The notes: generated from the letters alone by a model not told the origin. Counted from the first letter of the stretch, positions 10,780-24,200 are shown. The stretch is 64,000 nucleotides of DNA from Nymphaea colorata (GCF_008831285.2 NC_045147.1:372001-436000), one strand, 5' to 3'. Made by a program: numbers and translations.

Positions 10780-10902
10780 ATGAAACCGATCAATCTGAAG
10801 GAGGCAAACAAGAAGAAGCTAGATGCTCTTACACAAATCAATGCAGGAGCTCTATTCCCAACGCACAAAGCCCAACGGCACCCAATTTTACGGGAGTATC
10901 AG
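10780..10902 (+). CDS. Exon-like 41-codon open frame, unknown
   Basis: Starts ATGAAACCGATCAATCTG and encodes a lysine-rich segment (NLKEANKKKLDALTQINAG, then PTHKAQRHPILREYQ). It ends at CAG|GTAACC, a good 5' splice site in phase 0. A first coding exon would look like this, but no continuation exon was recognised downstream before the TBL pseudogene. It could be a gene fragment or chance. The family is not recognised. Confidence 0.25.
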
Positions 10903-11764
10903 GTAACCAACCCCGTGCCCACCTCTAATCTTGAATGAGAACATATCCCTTGTGATGCAATTGCAATGAAACTTGTAATAACGCTTAAAAAACAATACTT
11001 TAACTTTTCCACAAATTTTCAAACGTAAGAAATTGTGTGTAGGTATTACAACTCGGAGGCCACTTTCATGTCACATTATTTTTTTGTGCAGCTGAGATTT
11101 TTTAAGGGTGCCAGTTTAGATAATGCTGTTATGTATTGAACGCATTTTAGTTTTATTTTTATAATATTTAATTTCTAAATTAATTTAAAATACTTATATC
11201 ATTTTTAAATTTATAAATTAAAGAAGAAATCCAGCATGTGGAGATATATAACGATTTCGACATGCCGTATGAAGATTACTAGACTGATACATGAGACATA
11301 ACATACTAGCACTTTTACCAAACTCCTCTTTAGTTTGGTCTTGTTGAAATTTGGAACAAGAGCATCAAGAAAATTACTCCTTCAACCGTAAGTTTATTCC
11401 TTTTACGGGATTGTGCAGAGTAAAGACATTAGTATCAAAAGTTTTTATTTTCTACCTTCCGTTTGGTGGACATGAAATCTTCTATTTTACGTACTCTCGC
11501 AATTTGTTCCTCTCATGATTTTTCTCATTGTCGGTGAGTAAATTGAAAGGCAGGAAAAAAAAGAGCGGCAAGCAGCTCGCAGGTCAAATCATCTTTCTCC
11601 CTCTCCAAGAATTCGACAGCCACACCAAACCCGTCAACTAATTCTTCTTCCCCCTTACGTATACTATTGCGGTCCCTTGCCTTCTTCCAATTCGGCTGCT
11701 GGACCGATTATATCCATGCATCTGTCAAGAAGGAAAGGCAGTTTCTCCAGCCTACGGAGTAGCC
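10903..11764. other. No gene; possible TBL 5' region
   Basis: AT-rich, with a pyrimidine-rich stretch (about 11585-11700) just before the first TBL codon that could be its former promoter and leader. No clear TATA box was fixed. Confidence 0.35.
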
Positions 11765-14192
11765 ATGAAGCATATGCCGCGCAGGAGCAACAACCTGTCC
11801 GTCTTCGTGGTCATCGGCTCCACCCTCCTTTTTGCCTTTTCCATGTACAACGAAGACGTCAAATTGATCGTTGAATTCCCATTCTCGAGGCAGAAAGCTC
11901 GGCAAGAGAACGATGCAGCGCAGACATCAAACGACTTGCAGGGGCAGCCGACATTGGAAGTTCTGCAAAAGGCTAATGGGGAAGCCCTTCCCAGCAAGAT
12001 GATTTTGATGCCTCGATCCGATGGGGAGGCTAACAGACCCGTGGATAAGAAATTTGATAGAGAAAATGGAGATAACAGAGACGTCGACTCTGGCGATGGA
12101 AAAATGCAGGAAATCAAGAAGATGACGAAGGAAGAGGATGAGGAAGGGGAGGAGGAGGAGGAGGAGAAGGAGAAGGAAAAGAAGGAAGCAGTACCAGAGG
12201 AAGAAGACATGATTTACGATATACCAAAAGATTGCGATCTCTTTGATGGGGAGTGGGTGTTTGACAACGTAAGCTACCCTTGTACAGAGATAGCGATTTT
12301 GAGTTCATGACAGGACAAGTGACTTGCGTCAGAAATGGAAGAAAATATCAAAATTGGAGATGGCAGCCTCGCAAATGCTCAATGCCAAAGTACCTCTCCC
12401 TCTCTCTGACTTCATCTTTTTCAAAATATAATTTTCTGGTTAATCTGCTTTACATGACACCATGTTGAATGTTCTGATAACTATAACTATCTAAACTCTC
12501 TCGATCTGATCTCTCTCTCGACGTTATTGATCAGGTTCAGCGCGAAACTGTTACTGGAGAAGCTGAGGGGGAAGCGGCTCATGTTTGTGGGGGATTCGAC
12601 CCATAGAAATCAATGGGAATCAATGCTGCTTGCTTCGTCCAATCCGTCATACCGTCCGGCAAGAAGAGCTTGACCAAAAATGGATCCCTCAACGTGTTCA
12701 GAGCAGAGGTAACGTTCACTTTTTATTGTTTATTGTTCATGGTGAGACCACTCAAGGGTAGTTGATCTGTCCCAACTATTTTAACTTCTTTAACTTCTGG
12801 TACCCATTTGTGTAGTTGCTTATGCATGTTCATGAAGATTACAAGACACAAATAAAGAAGCCAACTTTCGTACAGCAGATGATTTTAAACTTCTAAACGA
12901 CATGATATTTGAAAATATAGTGTTACTATACATAAAAGGTAACTACTCACTTCTGTCATTTTTTATTTTTGTATTTTCTATATATATATATATATATATA
13001 CATGTGTGTGTGTGCGCAAATTCTTCATCAGCCAGTTAAAAGAATGAAATGGCTTCATGACCATACTAAGAAATATGAATATCATTATGGAAGAAGTTGA
13101 TAGTTGGAATAATAATATTGTCAACTCGACAAAGTGCACCCCACCTTTAATGGTCTGATGGGGACATGCTACCATCCCTGACGGAACCAACTATGCTACA
13201 CCTCTTGAAAGGAAATACAAGCAATTGATTTTTTTTTTTTCATATTAGATCCTCAAACGAAGTTTATGGACTCATATGGTTACTAATTTGTACCTATTTT
13301 TACTTTTGTATTGGAATTATAATAGGGGTATGAATGATTGTGTAGCTAAAAAGCAAAAAATCTTCATGAAACGATGAATTGGTGCTGAGAACGTGGGGTC
13401 CCTTGGTCATTATTCAAGCTCGAATGGATGGGTCAGACTAATTTTCAAACTAATTAACTTACATCGGCATTAACTTCTCTAACTTTGAATGATTCAATTA
13501 CTTCCCTCACTGAATGCACGGTACTGTTGGCATTCAATTGGAAGAAAAACCTACTTCGTAGTCAAAGAGTCAATAGAGGTTGCTGTAAACAATCTAATGC
13601 GAAAAAGGATCCTCTAAACTAAGTTGCTTTGGCACTATTCAGTACATTACTGGGCATAGCTCGTTATTATATATATATGTGTTACCTGATCCTTACGTCA
13701 CTGATCTTGGTATCCAGTAATATAACGCAACGGTGGAGTTCTACTGGGCGCCATTCCTGGTGGAATCCAAGTCCGACCACCCAAAGATGCACAGCATATT
13801 GAATCAGATTATAATGCCTGACTCGATCGTCAAACACGCGGAAAATTGGAGGGGAGTTGACGTTTTGATCTTCAATACATATATCTGATGGATCAACACA
13901 TTCAAGATGAAAATTTTGTAAGTTATTATGCTTTTGGATAGAAGCTCATAAGGAAGGGAATTGTTGGGGGTGACTCATATTTGTTTCCTCTTACTGATCT
14001 CTTTGTTACCAGAAACGGCAGGGGGGGGGGGGGGGGGGGGGGGTTGTTTGAGAATGGCTCCACGGAATACCACGAGATCGAGAGGCCGGTGGTGTATGAA
14101 AAGGTGCTGAGGACTTGGTCAAAGTGGGTCGATTCCAATGTCGAGGAGAGAAGAACCAAGTCTTCTTTTGCAATGTCTCCTCTCCACATTAA
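11765..14192 (+). pseudogene. TRICHOME BIREFRINGENCE-LIKE (xylan O-acetyltransferase family) pseudogene
   Basis: TBL proteins are Golgi type II membrane enzymes that acetylate wall polysaccharides. Exon 1 (11765-12389) has a short basic start, one hydrophobic anchor (LSVFVVIGSTLLFAFSM), an acidic stem and the TBL domain start ([13 protein letters not shown], then [13 protein letters not shown]). Exon 2 (12535-12708) holds the GDS motif ([16 protein letters not shown]); exon 3 (13718-13917) has EFYWAPFLVES and FNTYI; exon 4 (14013-14192) has GSTEYHEIERP, TWSKWVD and MSPLHIK. Splice sites are largely kept. Damage: about 1 base lost near 12280, 2 added near 12627, TAA opening exon 3, TGA for a conserved Trp (13886-13888) and a poly-G run in exon 4. 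The last exon, with the DxxH motif, was not found in the next 2.8 kb. The WAPFLVES block is like TBL3/TBL29-type members. Confidence 0.85.
14021..14043 (+). repeat. Uninterrupted poly-G tract, 23 nt
   Basis: Twenty-three consecutive G at the start of TBL exon 4, between the splice acceptor and the LFENGSTEY block. Such a run is rare in plant DNA, prone to slippage, and able to fold as a G-quadruplex. Its length may also be a sequencing or assembly artefact. Confidence 0.95.
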
Positions 14193-16529
14193 GTAAATTA
14201 ATGGAACTCTCTTTTTCTTTGTTTACCATATATAATGTGAGAGTTGGTACTGTCCGAGATCAACCAAATAAAGTTTCAGAAAATATTTTTACATGGGCCA
14301 CTAACGATGTCAATTTGAATAAGATATTCGACTTAATCGATCAAAAAAAATATTATAGAAAAAAATTAATATTTGATTAAGAAATATATATGGCATATAT
14401 ATATTTCTAAGAATCGACTAACCTAAGTATGACATAAAAATAAATGGCAGTAAGTTGTCAGTCAAAGTTGAATATGAAGAAAATACATTTCACAATTGTT
14501 AGCAGATTTATAGGTGTTTGACACTTAACCCATTCCTTTATAAATCAATTGCATAAGTCACTTGATTCCTTTAAATTTGAACTATTTGATATAAATCTGA
14601 TATGACATGTTTTGACTGATGTGCCAAAACATCTATGGTAAAACTGATAACTCGTGAAACTAAGCATCTTACATTGGATCCTAAAATCCTTACTTCACCT
14701 TTCTTTTGCATTGAGAAAATGTCGGATTTAAGATCAAATAAAGGAAAGTCTGATTTTAAGTCCATGGTTATTAAATCCTGCGGATTTTAGATCAAGTGGA
14801 AACAGATGTCCTTTAAGCACTTAATACGTCTCCAAGAACAACATGCAAACATGGACAACTCGGAAGTACATAGGCTAGAAGAAAATCTGGGTGAAGTAAC
14901 AATTTAAATTCCCAACCAGATAAGCATGTCCAACCAACCTCAACTAAATCCACCAACGTGAACTCGGTGACTGCTGGACATAGTTGGCCACCACATACCC
15001 GACTACACACCATGAACTTGTTAGAAATGGACTGGCCACCAGAGTTGCCTAGATTGATCATGACCAGCACCAGGTCTGAGCTAAGTTGAGTCTTTATCCA
15101 TTACCAACTACATTAAGTGTTTAATTTCAATTAACATATCATTAATCTCAACTTTATCAATTTCTTTGCCTAATATCACACTTAGGCTAAACTAATTGGC
15201 ATGTCAAGTTATTTTGCATCAAGTTGACTCACATCGGCATAAGTTTAGAGAAGGACACAATTAAGAGTGGCACACTTGATTTGACTGAGCGAGTATGAAA
15301 TTTGCTGAGTTTGTTCAAGCCAAGGCGTCAATGAAGCAGGATCTTATTTTTAATCATAGCACTCAACATACCAGTCAATTTTTTAACACAAAGGCATTCG
15401 AATTCCTTGTATTCTGATCTGGAAATTCAAAAAACATCATTGGGCTTCTTCGGGTAGGTTAGATCAAATTAATAAGGAAAAAAGTGCTTTATTGTTTCTA
15501 CTTTGTGTACTATTTGTGTACTACATGCATGTTGTTTGTCTAATGAACAAAAACTTTTCTGTTTGAGAATAAGTGAAGTCCTTTATGGAGTATTTGGTAA
15601 CCTTGGATTTGAGATCACTAGAATCTTAGATTCATGAATTTAAGGACAGATCTCATCCCATTCAACCTCAAATCCTATGTTTTTACCATAAGTACCAGGG
15701 AAACAAATCATCTTTTTTCATATAGTAGTAAAATTCAGTGTTTATTTCTACTATGTAAAAGGCATCTTAGCCAGATCAACTTTGGAATTGAAATCTGATG
15801 TTAATTGTCAAACACACTCTTAGTGTTTGAAAATGAAAGACGTGAACCAAAGGAACTGGGTGCTAGATATGTATAAAATATCGATCCATGCATGTGTGGA
15901 GGTTGGCTTCCCTTGTACACTTGGACAGAGTTTGTGCTTAGATTTTGAGCTTGGCTCGGGGCAGTGGGTTGTTGGTTGCTTTAATTTTCATTGAACTTTT
16001 TATAATTGTTTAGGCAAATTGAACCTTTAATGGGTTCCTTGCATTGTATTGGTAATATGCATTGCTGAAATCCATTTGAAGCTTTACTACTTTGTGAAGA
16101 GCAAACCCAAAGTAAAATAATACCTTATTTACTGAAACTAAACTGGCGGGACGTTTGATGTGCATTTTGTGGTGTCTTGTTCTTTGATTACTCTTTTGAG
16201 AGAAAACATATTCTTTGATTGCTCTTTTGAGAGAAAACCTTTAGTTTCTTATATGTTTGTGAATTCTATATGTGTTGTTTCCCTTAAAATAGAGGTTTAT
16301 GCCGTGTGCGAATTTCTGTTCCCATAAATTGATCGTTCTCCCGCTTATTCAAATCAAAAATTATGAATATATGATGCAATTCTCAAATTTTTTAAATAAA
16401 TAATTTTAAATCCTTGTTAGTAATCAAATATCTATATTTGAAATTTAAAATATCAAATATGATCTCTTGGATTTTTCAAGTATGTCTTGGAAATGAAAAT
16501 GGAGTGCTATGCAAATGATTTAGCGTTAT
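14193..16529. other. No gene recognised
   Basis: Intergenic AT-rich DNA where the missing final TBL exon should be; no matching sequence was seen. A short direct repeat (TTCTTTGATT(A/G)CTCTTTTGAGAGAAAAC) occurs twice at about 16180-16240. Confidence 0.45.
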
Positions 16530-16935
16530 AAAAAAAATCTTCTCAATAAAAGAAACGTTATTATTCTTAAGGATAATGTGGCGACTTATAAGAGAATGGC
16601 ATCTATAAAAGCAAAGATGTAATAAAAATAATAATAACATTGTTATCGATGAGTGTGGTCATCCACCCGAATTTGCAAAAAAAATCAAGTTTCTTGACCT
16701 TATTGTAAACTGAGAGTATAAATATCAAATCTAACAATATTGACGTTACGCAAAGCATTTTTGCTCAACAAAAGAAATGTTATTATTGTTGACAATAATT
16801 TTGCAACCTGTAAGGAAATGATATCTATAAAAATAAAGAAACCAACAAAAATAATAATTGCATCTTGTAAAAAAAAGAAGTCAAAGATATGCCTAGAGAT
16901 TATTGCAAACAGATAGTATAGATATCAAATCAAAA
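16530..16935. repeat. Two diverged direct repeats of about 225 bp
   Basis: The segments starting near 16530 and 16758 share, in order, CTCAA(C/T)AAAAGAAA(C/T)GTTATTATT, ATATCTATAAAA or GCATCTATAAAA, the AACAAAAATAATAAT type stretch, and (A/G)TATAAATATCAAATC or GTATAGATATCAAATC. They are old tandem copies, AT-rich and non-coding, just upstream of the FDM relic. Confidence 0.7.
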
Positions 16936-16989
16936 CCACGTTAAATCTCATGCTTTCATTACAAGACCTTTCCCAATTTTTCTTCAGGC

Positions 16990-17590
16990 AGTCCTACTTA
17001 GAGTGAAGGACCTTTCTCTCTCTCTCTGGCTATTCAACCGGATGATTACCTCCAGACCGGGTTATCCTTTCTTCTTCCTTTTTATACTGGCAGTCTAGGA
17101 GTTGTGCATCCAGTAGTTTCTAAGGGCATCGTAATCACCGATACCAGAGGTAATCTTGTTCTTAGATATTGTGCACCGCTTATTTTTTGAATTGCATCAT
17201 TGCAGTTTTTTGAAGAACAGGACGATTTTTGGGCATCATCTTATACTCTGGTTTCTAGAGTCACCAAGGCAAATAAAGCTGTTTAGAGTTCAACGGCAAT
17301 CGTTATGCTTTGCATTTGCAAATCTTTCTCTTTCTTTTTCCTTGTTAGGCACACGAGTACTATATATGCTGACAGGGGAGAAGCGTGAGAGGGAGGAGCA
17401 TATGTGATGCTGTTGGATTTGGTTGCACAACAAATGTTCTCTTCATATATACTTTTGTGGGGAATGTTCCACCCTTGGTTTGTTTTACCTAGTTTGGGTT
17501 TTAAAGTTTGTTGCAAATCATTGTCATGACCATCAATTTTATTGGTAATTTTGGTTTTCTTGTTAGGTGATCTGCTTTGCGTAGGAGGGG
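16990..17590 (+). other. Possible former promoter/5' leader of the FDM pseudogene
   Basis: Pyrimidine-rich CTCTCTCTCT at about 17015. A GAGGTAATC splice-donor-like site near 17150 and a TTGTTAGGTGATC acceptor-like site near 17566 would define a 5' leader intron ending about 25 bases before the coding block. Inferred from position only. Confidence 0.3.
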
Positions 17591-18229
17591 ACGTTGTCTG
17601 ATTCAGATGATTACAGTGATTTTAGTGAGGGGGGAACCGAAGAGCGAGTGGAGAAGCTATATAAGAAATTGAAGGAGAAGAATGTCATCACCAGGAGCTC
17701 TGATGGCTTCCTTACGTGCCCCCTACTGCCTTGGGAGGAAGAAACAAGATTACAGATACAAGGATCTTCTTTAGCATTCAATAGGAGGTGGAAACTCCAA
17801 CAAGAGATTGAAGGAAACCACGAGTCATCGGGCTCTGGTGAAGTTCTTGCAGTTGGATTTCGTAGAAAAGCGTGCACCTTCCGTTACACCTTCATTTCTC
17901 ATATCTACTCCATCATCCAAACATTTCAAAAAGGACGCTCAGGAGGAGCATTTCGTTTGGCCTTGGATGGGAATCGTCCAGGCCAAGGGGAAGGATGGGA
18001 AACATTTTGCAACTACATCCAGATTGAAAGAGGAGTTTGCTCGGTTCAATCCCATAAGAGCTTATCCATTGTGGGATTATAAGGGCTTCCGGGTGACGGC
18101 CATTTTAGAATTTAACAAGGAGTGGAGTGGGTATCACATTGCGAATTCATTTGAGCGGTCTTTTCAGGTGGATCATACAGGAAAAAAGAATGGGTAGAAT
18201 TCCAAGGGCATGGATCAGGCATGTATGGG

Positions 18230-18353
18230 TGGATGGCCCATGAGGATGACTACAACAGTGCTAATATGAGTGGATGGCCCGTGAGGATGATTACAACAAT
18301 GCTGATATGGGTGGATGGACCCGTGAGGATGACTACAACAGTGCTGATAGGTG
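18230..18353 (+). repeat. 41-bp tandem triplication inside the XS/linker coding region
   Basis: Copies begin at 18230, 18271 and 18312, each TGGATGG...CCGTGAGGATGACTACAACAGTGCTGAT with a few changes. The unit is not a multiple of three, so each extra copy shifts the frame. The third has one extra A (GGACCC). The repeated codons are the GW-MAxEDDYNSAD motif that normally occurs once in FDM proteins. Confidence 0.95.
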
Positions 18354-21159
18354 TATAAGTGAGCATTTGCAGAAGCATGGTGATCTCATAACTGTTACTG
18401 AGCTCGAAGATGAGGAGAAACAGAAGAAAAATATCCTTGTAGATGGACTCAAACAACAGATAGATTTAAAAAACAAGGATTTAGAATCATCAGGGATGCG
18501 ACTGATGGAGGTTACATATGTACTGGAGCATACTAAGGCTTCTCAAGAAGAAACTGAAAGCGATATGGACAGATTAATAGACCAATATAATGAAGGTTAT
18601 TCCATATGTCGACCTTTTTATTTTCCTTTCATCTGCAAGAGTTTTTTTTTCTTTTTTTTCTCACTTACATGTAGGTTGGTCCACAACTGCACTTTCTATG
18701 ATACTTGGTAATGCTAGTCGCGTTGGACTCTTTATCTTGGATATATTTGTCATTCTTTTGCCTCTTTATGCTCCATTCTATGCTAAGTCACATGGGCATG
18801 GGTACGGTTCTAGAAAATGTGCAAACATGGATAGATTTTGGCATTTTGTAAAAAAGAAGGGTATAATGGATTTTGAATCAAGTGTTATATATATATATCC
18901 ATATATAGATACAAAATCCCACAAAAGAATCATGCATTTTGTTGAAAACATCAAGGATTTAATGTGATCTAGGTTGGGTCTGTCTCAGACCCGACCCAAA
19001 ACATGTCCTGGGGATGAATTTGCCATGTCCATGTTAGATTCTATCCTTGTGACACATGTGGGGTAGTCAATTTTTTTTATGAATGTTTTGTTGTAGTGAA
19101 AAACTCTTGGGTTGATCACTCTCAAATCTGTTCAAATTTATTATTGATTTAGCCCCATCTGGTTAATATCTCCATGAGAAAGATTCAAATGACCAATATA
19201 GGTTTGAACTGCTCTAAAAAATTCTGCACATATATGCATTTCGATTGGATGACATTTGATTGCAATCATGCATGTGGAACCTCTTCCGTCCATTGTTGTT
19301 TGTTTGGTTTTAAGGCCTAAACTTTGTATATTGCAATTGAACTTTGACCTTTCTGTGCAAGAATGTGACTCGCCCTTTTCTATGAACATCAGCTGAGGAT
19401 AGTAGTGTGTGATAGCCGTTAGTGGTGCTGGTGCCTGTTAGAACTCCTTTGATGTGCATAGTTCCAAGGCTTGAAGACAGCCCATATAGATATAATAATG
19501 TTAGAAAAGTATAATTTACTCACCATAGAGGTTAATCACCCTTAGTCCGAGCAGTGGATTATGCACATTTACCTGTATGGTGGTACATGTGCAAGTACCA
19601 TGTGATTTCTTTGTTTTAAGAAATTTTGTTTCTGTTGTTTTTCCTATGGTTTTTTGAAACTCATACCGCCTCACATGATTAAGCTACAAAAAAATTCTAT
19701 TATCACAGGTGAGATGATTATTAGAAGTTTTTTAATGCCTGTTTGTCGTATGTGTTGAGGAAACTGAGTGTATTGTAACATGAACATCAAAATAATGCTT
19801 GTTGATATAGAACAATCATTTTCATGTTAATATTTTTCATATAGGAAGTATGTTAAAATTGCTCACATTTTAAGTGAAGACTGCTAGTTCTTGATATGTG
19901 GTTTCATACAAGTATTCTGAAGCTTTAATTTTGAGAGTTCCATTGTTCTTCCTATTTATACTTGTCTTTGAACTATTCTAGAATTACTGTGTTTTTTTTC
20001 TCATCTTGTCAGAAATGAGGAATTCACAAAGAAGGCAGCATGCTTTGTGGATGGAAGTTTTTGAGGAGCGTGAGACATGTCGATTAGAATTAGAAAAGGA
20101 AAAGAAAGAACTAGCAAGACGCCAAAAGGAGTTGCTGAAACAGGAAGAACAAAATGATTACAAGAAGAAAAAATTTGAAAATGAAAAGAAACAAGTTTGT
20201 GTTTTGTCAACTGTATATTTTGCCTCACTCATGGTTTCAGTATTCTATGGTTTGTATGAATCTTTTGCATGCTTGTGCTCGTCTGGTTCAATGTGGCATG
20301 GTTCCACTTGCGATCGAGCACTTGGTTCATAGTTCATACCATTCACATCATAAGACCTTTGTTCTGTATGAGTTTCCAAAGTTGTCCAATGAACTTTGTC
20401 TGGAGCCACTGATGAAAATTTGTTATTCTTTGCCCATGTTCATTTTTCATTAGTTTGTAGTTTGTAAAATCATTTGCTAGAGTTTCCTGTTGTGGGCATG
20501 TCAGTGGGGTTTCTTTTTTCTTTTTGTTTATGAAGCAACAAGCAATAAAAGACATTTTGTACTATCCAAATGTATGACATCATAGACTGGCAATCTAATG
20601 ACACTAGATTCCTTTAAGTTTTAACCATGAGATAGGGGTCAAATTTAAGTGTAATTCCTGTTCTGTGACAAGAATTTAAACAACTGTTGAAAAGGTAAAA
20701 AACATTTATCTCGAGGAGTTACTCTATACAAATGAAGACTGAAAAGAAGATAGGACCAATATAAGCACATTATAGATCCATCTATATCATTAAAGATTGT
20801 CCCTTTAGTGAAAATTTATGTTCAGAATCTCATATTTTATAATGTGATTTCTAACATCCCCCAGAGCTCTGAAATACCTTTTTGGAAAATCCAGACCCTT
20901 TTTTGTCTTTCTCTTCTCTAAGCCATGAGGCCTTTTAGTTTGTGAAGTCAACCATTAGGTCTAGTCTCCATTTAAGCACATCATTGATACTTGTGTAATG
21001 GATGCACAATTATTCTTCTGCCATTAGGCTGACAAGGCAGCAGCTGCACACAATATTCACACCTTTCAAGGTAGTGCTAGGTTCCACACCAAGTTCAGTG
21101 TTAAGATTTCGCCAGGGATCTCAAGCATTTTCTGGAGAGAAAGGGGGAGAAAAAGAGGC

Positions 21160-21255
21160 CTCAAGGTACAAAAATACTTCCTTCTTTCCCCCTTCCTTCC
21201 GTCCTCCTCTCCCTCCTTCCTTCCTTCCTTGCCTCCCCTTCCTTCCTTTAGGAGG
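21160..21255 (+). repeat. Pyrimidine-rich low-complexity tract in an FDM intron
   Basis: Runs of CTTCC and CCTCC in the 3.2-kb intron between the coiled-coil exons. Open frames over it are composition artefacts. Confidence 0.7.
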
Positions 21256-24200
21256 ATTATGCTATTCCTACATAGTTTTATGAGGCTTGACAAATAAAAG
21301 TTTGCCTTATGATAGCTGGGAAATGCCACACGGTTTGCATTATAATGTCTAATAATCAGAACCATAATTAGACTTGCAACATAACATAAAAAAATCATAA
21401 CAATTTTTTTACTAACGTATCAAAATATATTGAAAAAGTACTGAAAATCATTGAAAAAATTACAAAAAATAATGAAAATATAAGAACAAGTTACTTATGG
21501 GAAGACATGAAATGTGTGAATATAAGTTACATAAGAATGTAATAGGTGACAAACATGAAACACCAATTTAACAAGCCTTGTATAGCAACCATAAAGTCCC
21601 ATGCAAAGAAAATTCCTAATAGCAAGGCCCTTTTAGTGCTTAAAGTAAGAGCCAATATATAGCTGCAGTAGCGACCTGATGGCTTCACTAGGTTCTTCTC
21701 TTTTGCTAGTTTTTTCTATTCCACTATGTTCTCTCTCTCTCCACTAGTTCTTCTTGATGCGATGGTCATACAACTGATGTTGGTGAAACATCTTCATTTT
21801 GAGATCAAAGGCAATCAGATTTCCTAGTGTATTTTTTGGAGATAGAAACAATAATTGGTGGGGTTGCTAATTGCAATCCATATTCTTCACTGCATGAATT
21901 CCTATATGAATCATATAGAACGATGTAAATGCATGGGGCATAACATAAGTTGTTGCAATGTTGCTAATGAAGTGTAACTTGAACGTATGAAGTTTCATCC
22001 TGTGGTTGCTGATTGCAAATAAAAGCATGTTGCAATCCTTCTAAAATTTAAACATGACTGTCTAATGGTCTTCATATGTAGGTTCACTAGATCTTCTGGC
22101 AAATCCAGCCATTATTAAATCAAAGTGCAAGATTTACAAAAGAAAAAGGTTTGATGGTCATCTAACCAATGTTTCCTCATATTGAAAGGACTACAGTAAT
22201 AGTCAAACATTTATACTTTGGATGTCGAAAAATGCCAAAAACTTGGGTCTTTAACAAAAACCGGTCTCCCATCTACAAAATTGACTTTTAAAAACAGTGT
22301 TTTTATCCTCAAATTCATAAATGGAGTCCAACATGTGTTGAAATCAAGTATGAGGTGCATGTAAAGCTCAAAATAAGAGGGGTGTAGCATATTGGTTTCA
22401 CAGTAGGTCACATTCCATAACAAATTGTAAAAATATAGCACTCTACCTACAATGTTGCAGCATGTATATGTGGTTAATAATCATCTTGAACAATGCTTCT
22501 ACATTGTTGATCCTTGATGGCTTGAGTTTGATCATTATTTCTGCATAAATCTGAAAATTTCCAACTTGAGTCCTTGAGGCTTGGTAGTGCTCATTATTGT
22601 CATCATATCACAAACTTTCACATTTTCAATTTTTGGGCAGAACTTTTTTGTTACATACATGTGACTTAGGAGAATAGCATTGCACATAAATCATGATTCA
22701 AATGTGAGTAATCAATTCAGGTTTCATGTAGGATGCCACTAGATGTGCCTTTATCAAGAACTTCTAACGTTAACCAATAGTAAGATGTGCCTAGAGCTTC
22801 TGTCCATCAATCTATTCATAATTCAGGACAATGCATCACTTACAAGTTTGACCTACTTACACATCAGCATTTTGGTTTGTAATTACATTTTGTGCTAGAG
22901 TCCATTATAATTTTGGTGTTCATGTTAGGGAAAAACTCCAGTGTCCATGTATGTCACCTCCATCACTTCACAAACTGGCAGTTTATGTTGGAAATGACTT
23001 TGAAGAAAGGCTTTCATTGATGATACATGGTTGATACTTCTTGCTTATTTTTAGAATATGAATCCAAGTACATCTAATAAAACAGTATTTTTGACATGTT
23101 GTACTATTAAGTTGTTGTCTTCACTTGCATAAACTCTTTTGTAATTCCAACTACCTCTTGTATGAACTGTTTTATAGGCTGTTGTGAGGATCAAATTGTT
23201 GTAAGCTTTTCTTTCAGCATTTCTCAATGTCTAGTGATGCCTAGTTGTTTTTCACGAGTATCTAAATTTCATGTTTTTATGACCTATCCTTTCTTTGTAC
23301 TGTATATGTGCATAATGGATGAGCTATTTTCTAAAATGTGTACATGTTAGCTTACTGTGTTGAATTTCTATATTTCTAGTATGCTGCCAGAGACGCTAAT
23401 CTTCAAGTAGCCAGTATGGAGCAGAAGAAGACTGATGAAAATTTAAGGAAGCTATATGAGGATCATAAGGTCTATGAAAGCTTCTCTCTGTTGACAATTT
23501 TCGATGTGTAGTTTAGTTTAACAAAATTTATTGCTCGTCATACAAAAATTAAGTATGGGCTAAATAATGCTTATTAAATGTACAGAAAGAGAAAGAGGAA
23601 GCACATAGGAAGGTTCTGGATACGCAAAAGAAGGTGGAGGACAAGCATAATTTGGAGGTAGAGATACAGTGGTTGAAAGGAAAGATACAAATGATGGAGT
23701 ATATGGAAGGTGATGATGTTAGAGACAAAATGGAGTCCCTGAGGACCCTACTAGAGGAAAAAGAAGCTGAGCTAGATGACTTGGATCAACTGAATACCAC
23801 CCTCTTAGCCAAAGAGTGGATTGATTGCAAATGATGAATTACAAGAGGCTCGAAAAGAAATAATAGCTGTATGGATCACTCTCCTTTTCTTTCGCATACT
23901 GTTATTATGCTTAGATATTTTGATACATTGCTCTTTCTCTTCATTATCCTATATTATTCTATGCTCTACTAAAGTTTGAGTTGGTATTGCTTTTATTTAT
24001 GGGTTTATACTTCATTTTCTGGTTGGTTTTGTGTAAGCTTCACATTGTCTGAAACTTTTGTTGGACCATCTCTTAAGTCAAAGTTGCTCCTATTGTAGGG
24101 TTTGATGAGTTATTTAGCAATCTTGCTCATATTGGAGTTAAACGAATGGCTGAGCTTGATTTGAAGGCCTTCAAACAGGAATGCAAGAAAAAGTATCCCA

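Noticed and set aside
12114-12308. Minus-strand Ser/Pro-rich frames over TBL exon 1
   Set aside because: Antisense shadow of the acidic GAG/GAA-rich stem of TBL.
19070-19110. Possible right CACTA end (TTGTTGTAGTG)
   Set aside because: It differs from the 5870 terminus, lacks subterminal motifs, is 13 kb away and lies inside an FDM intron.
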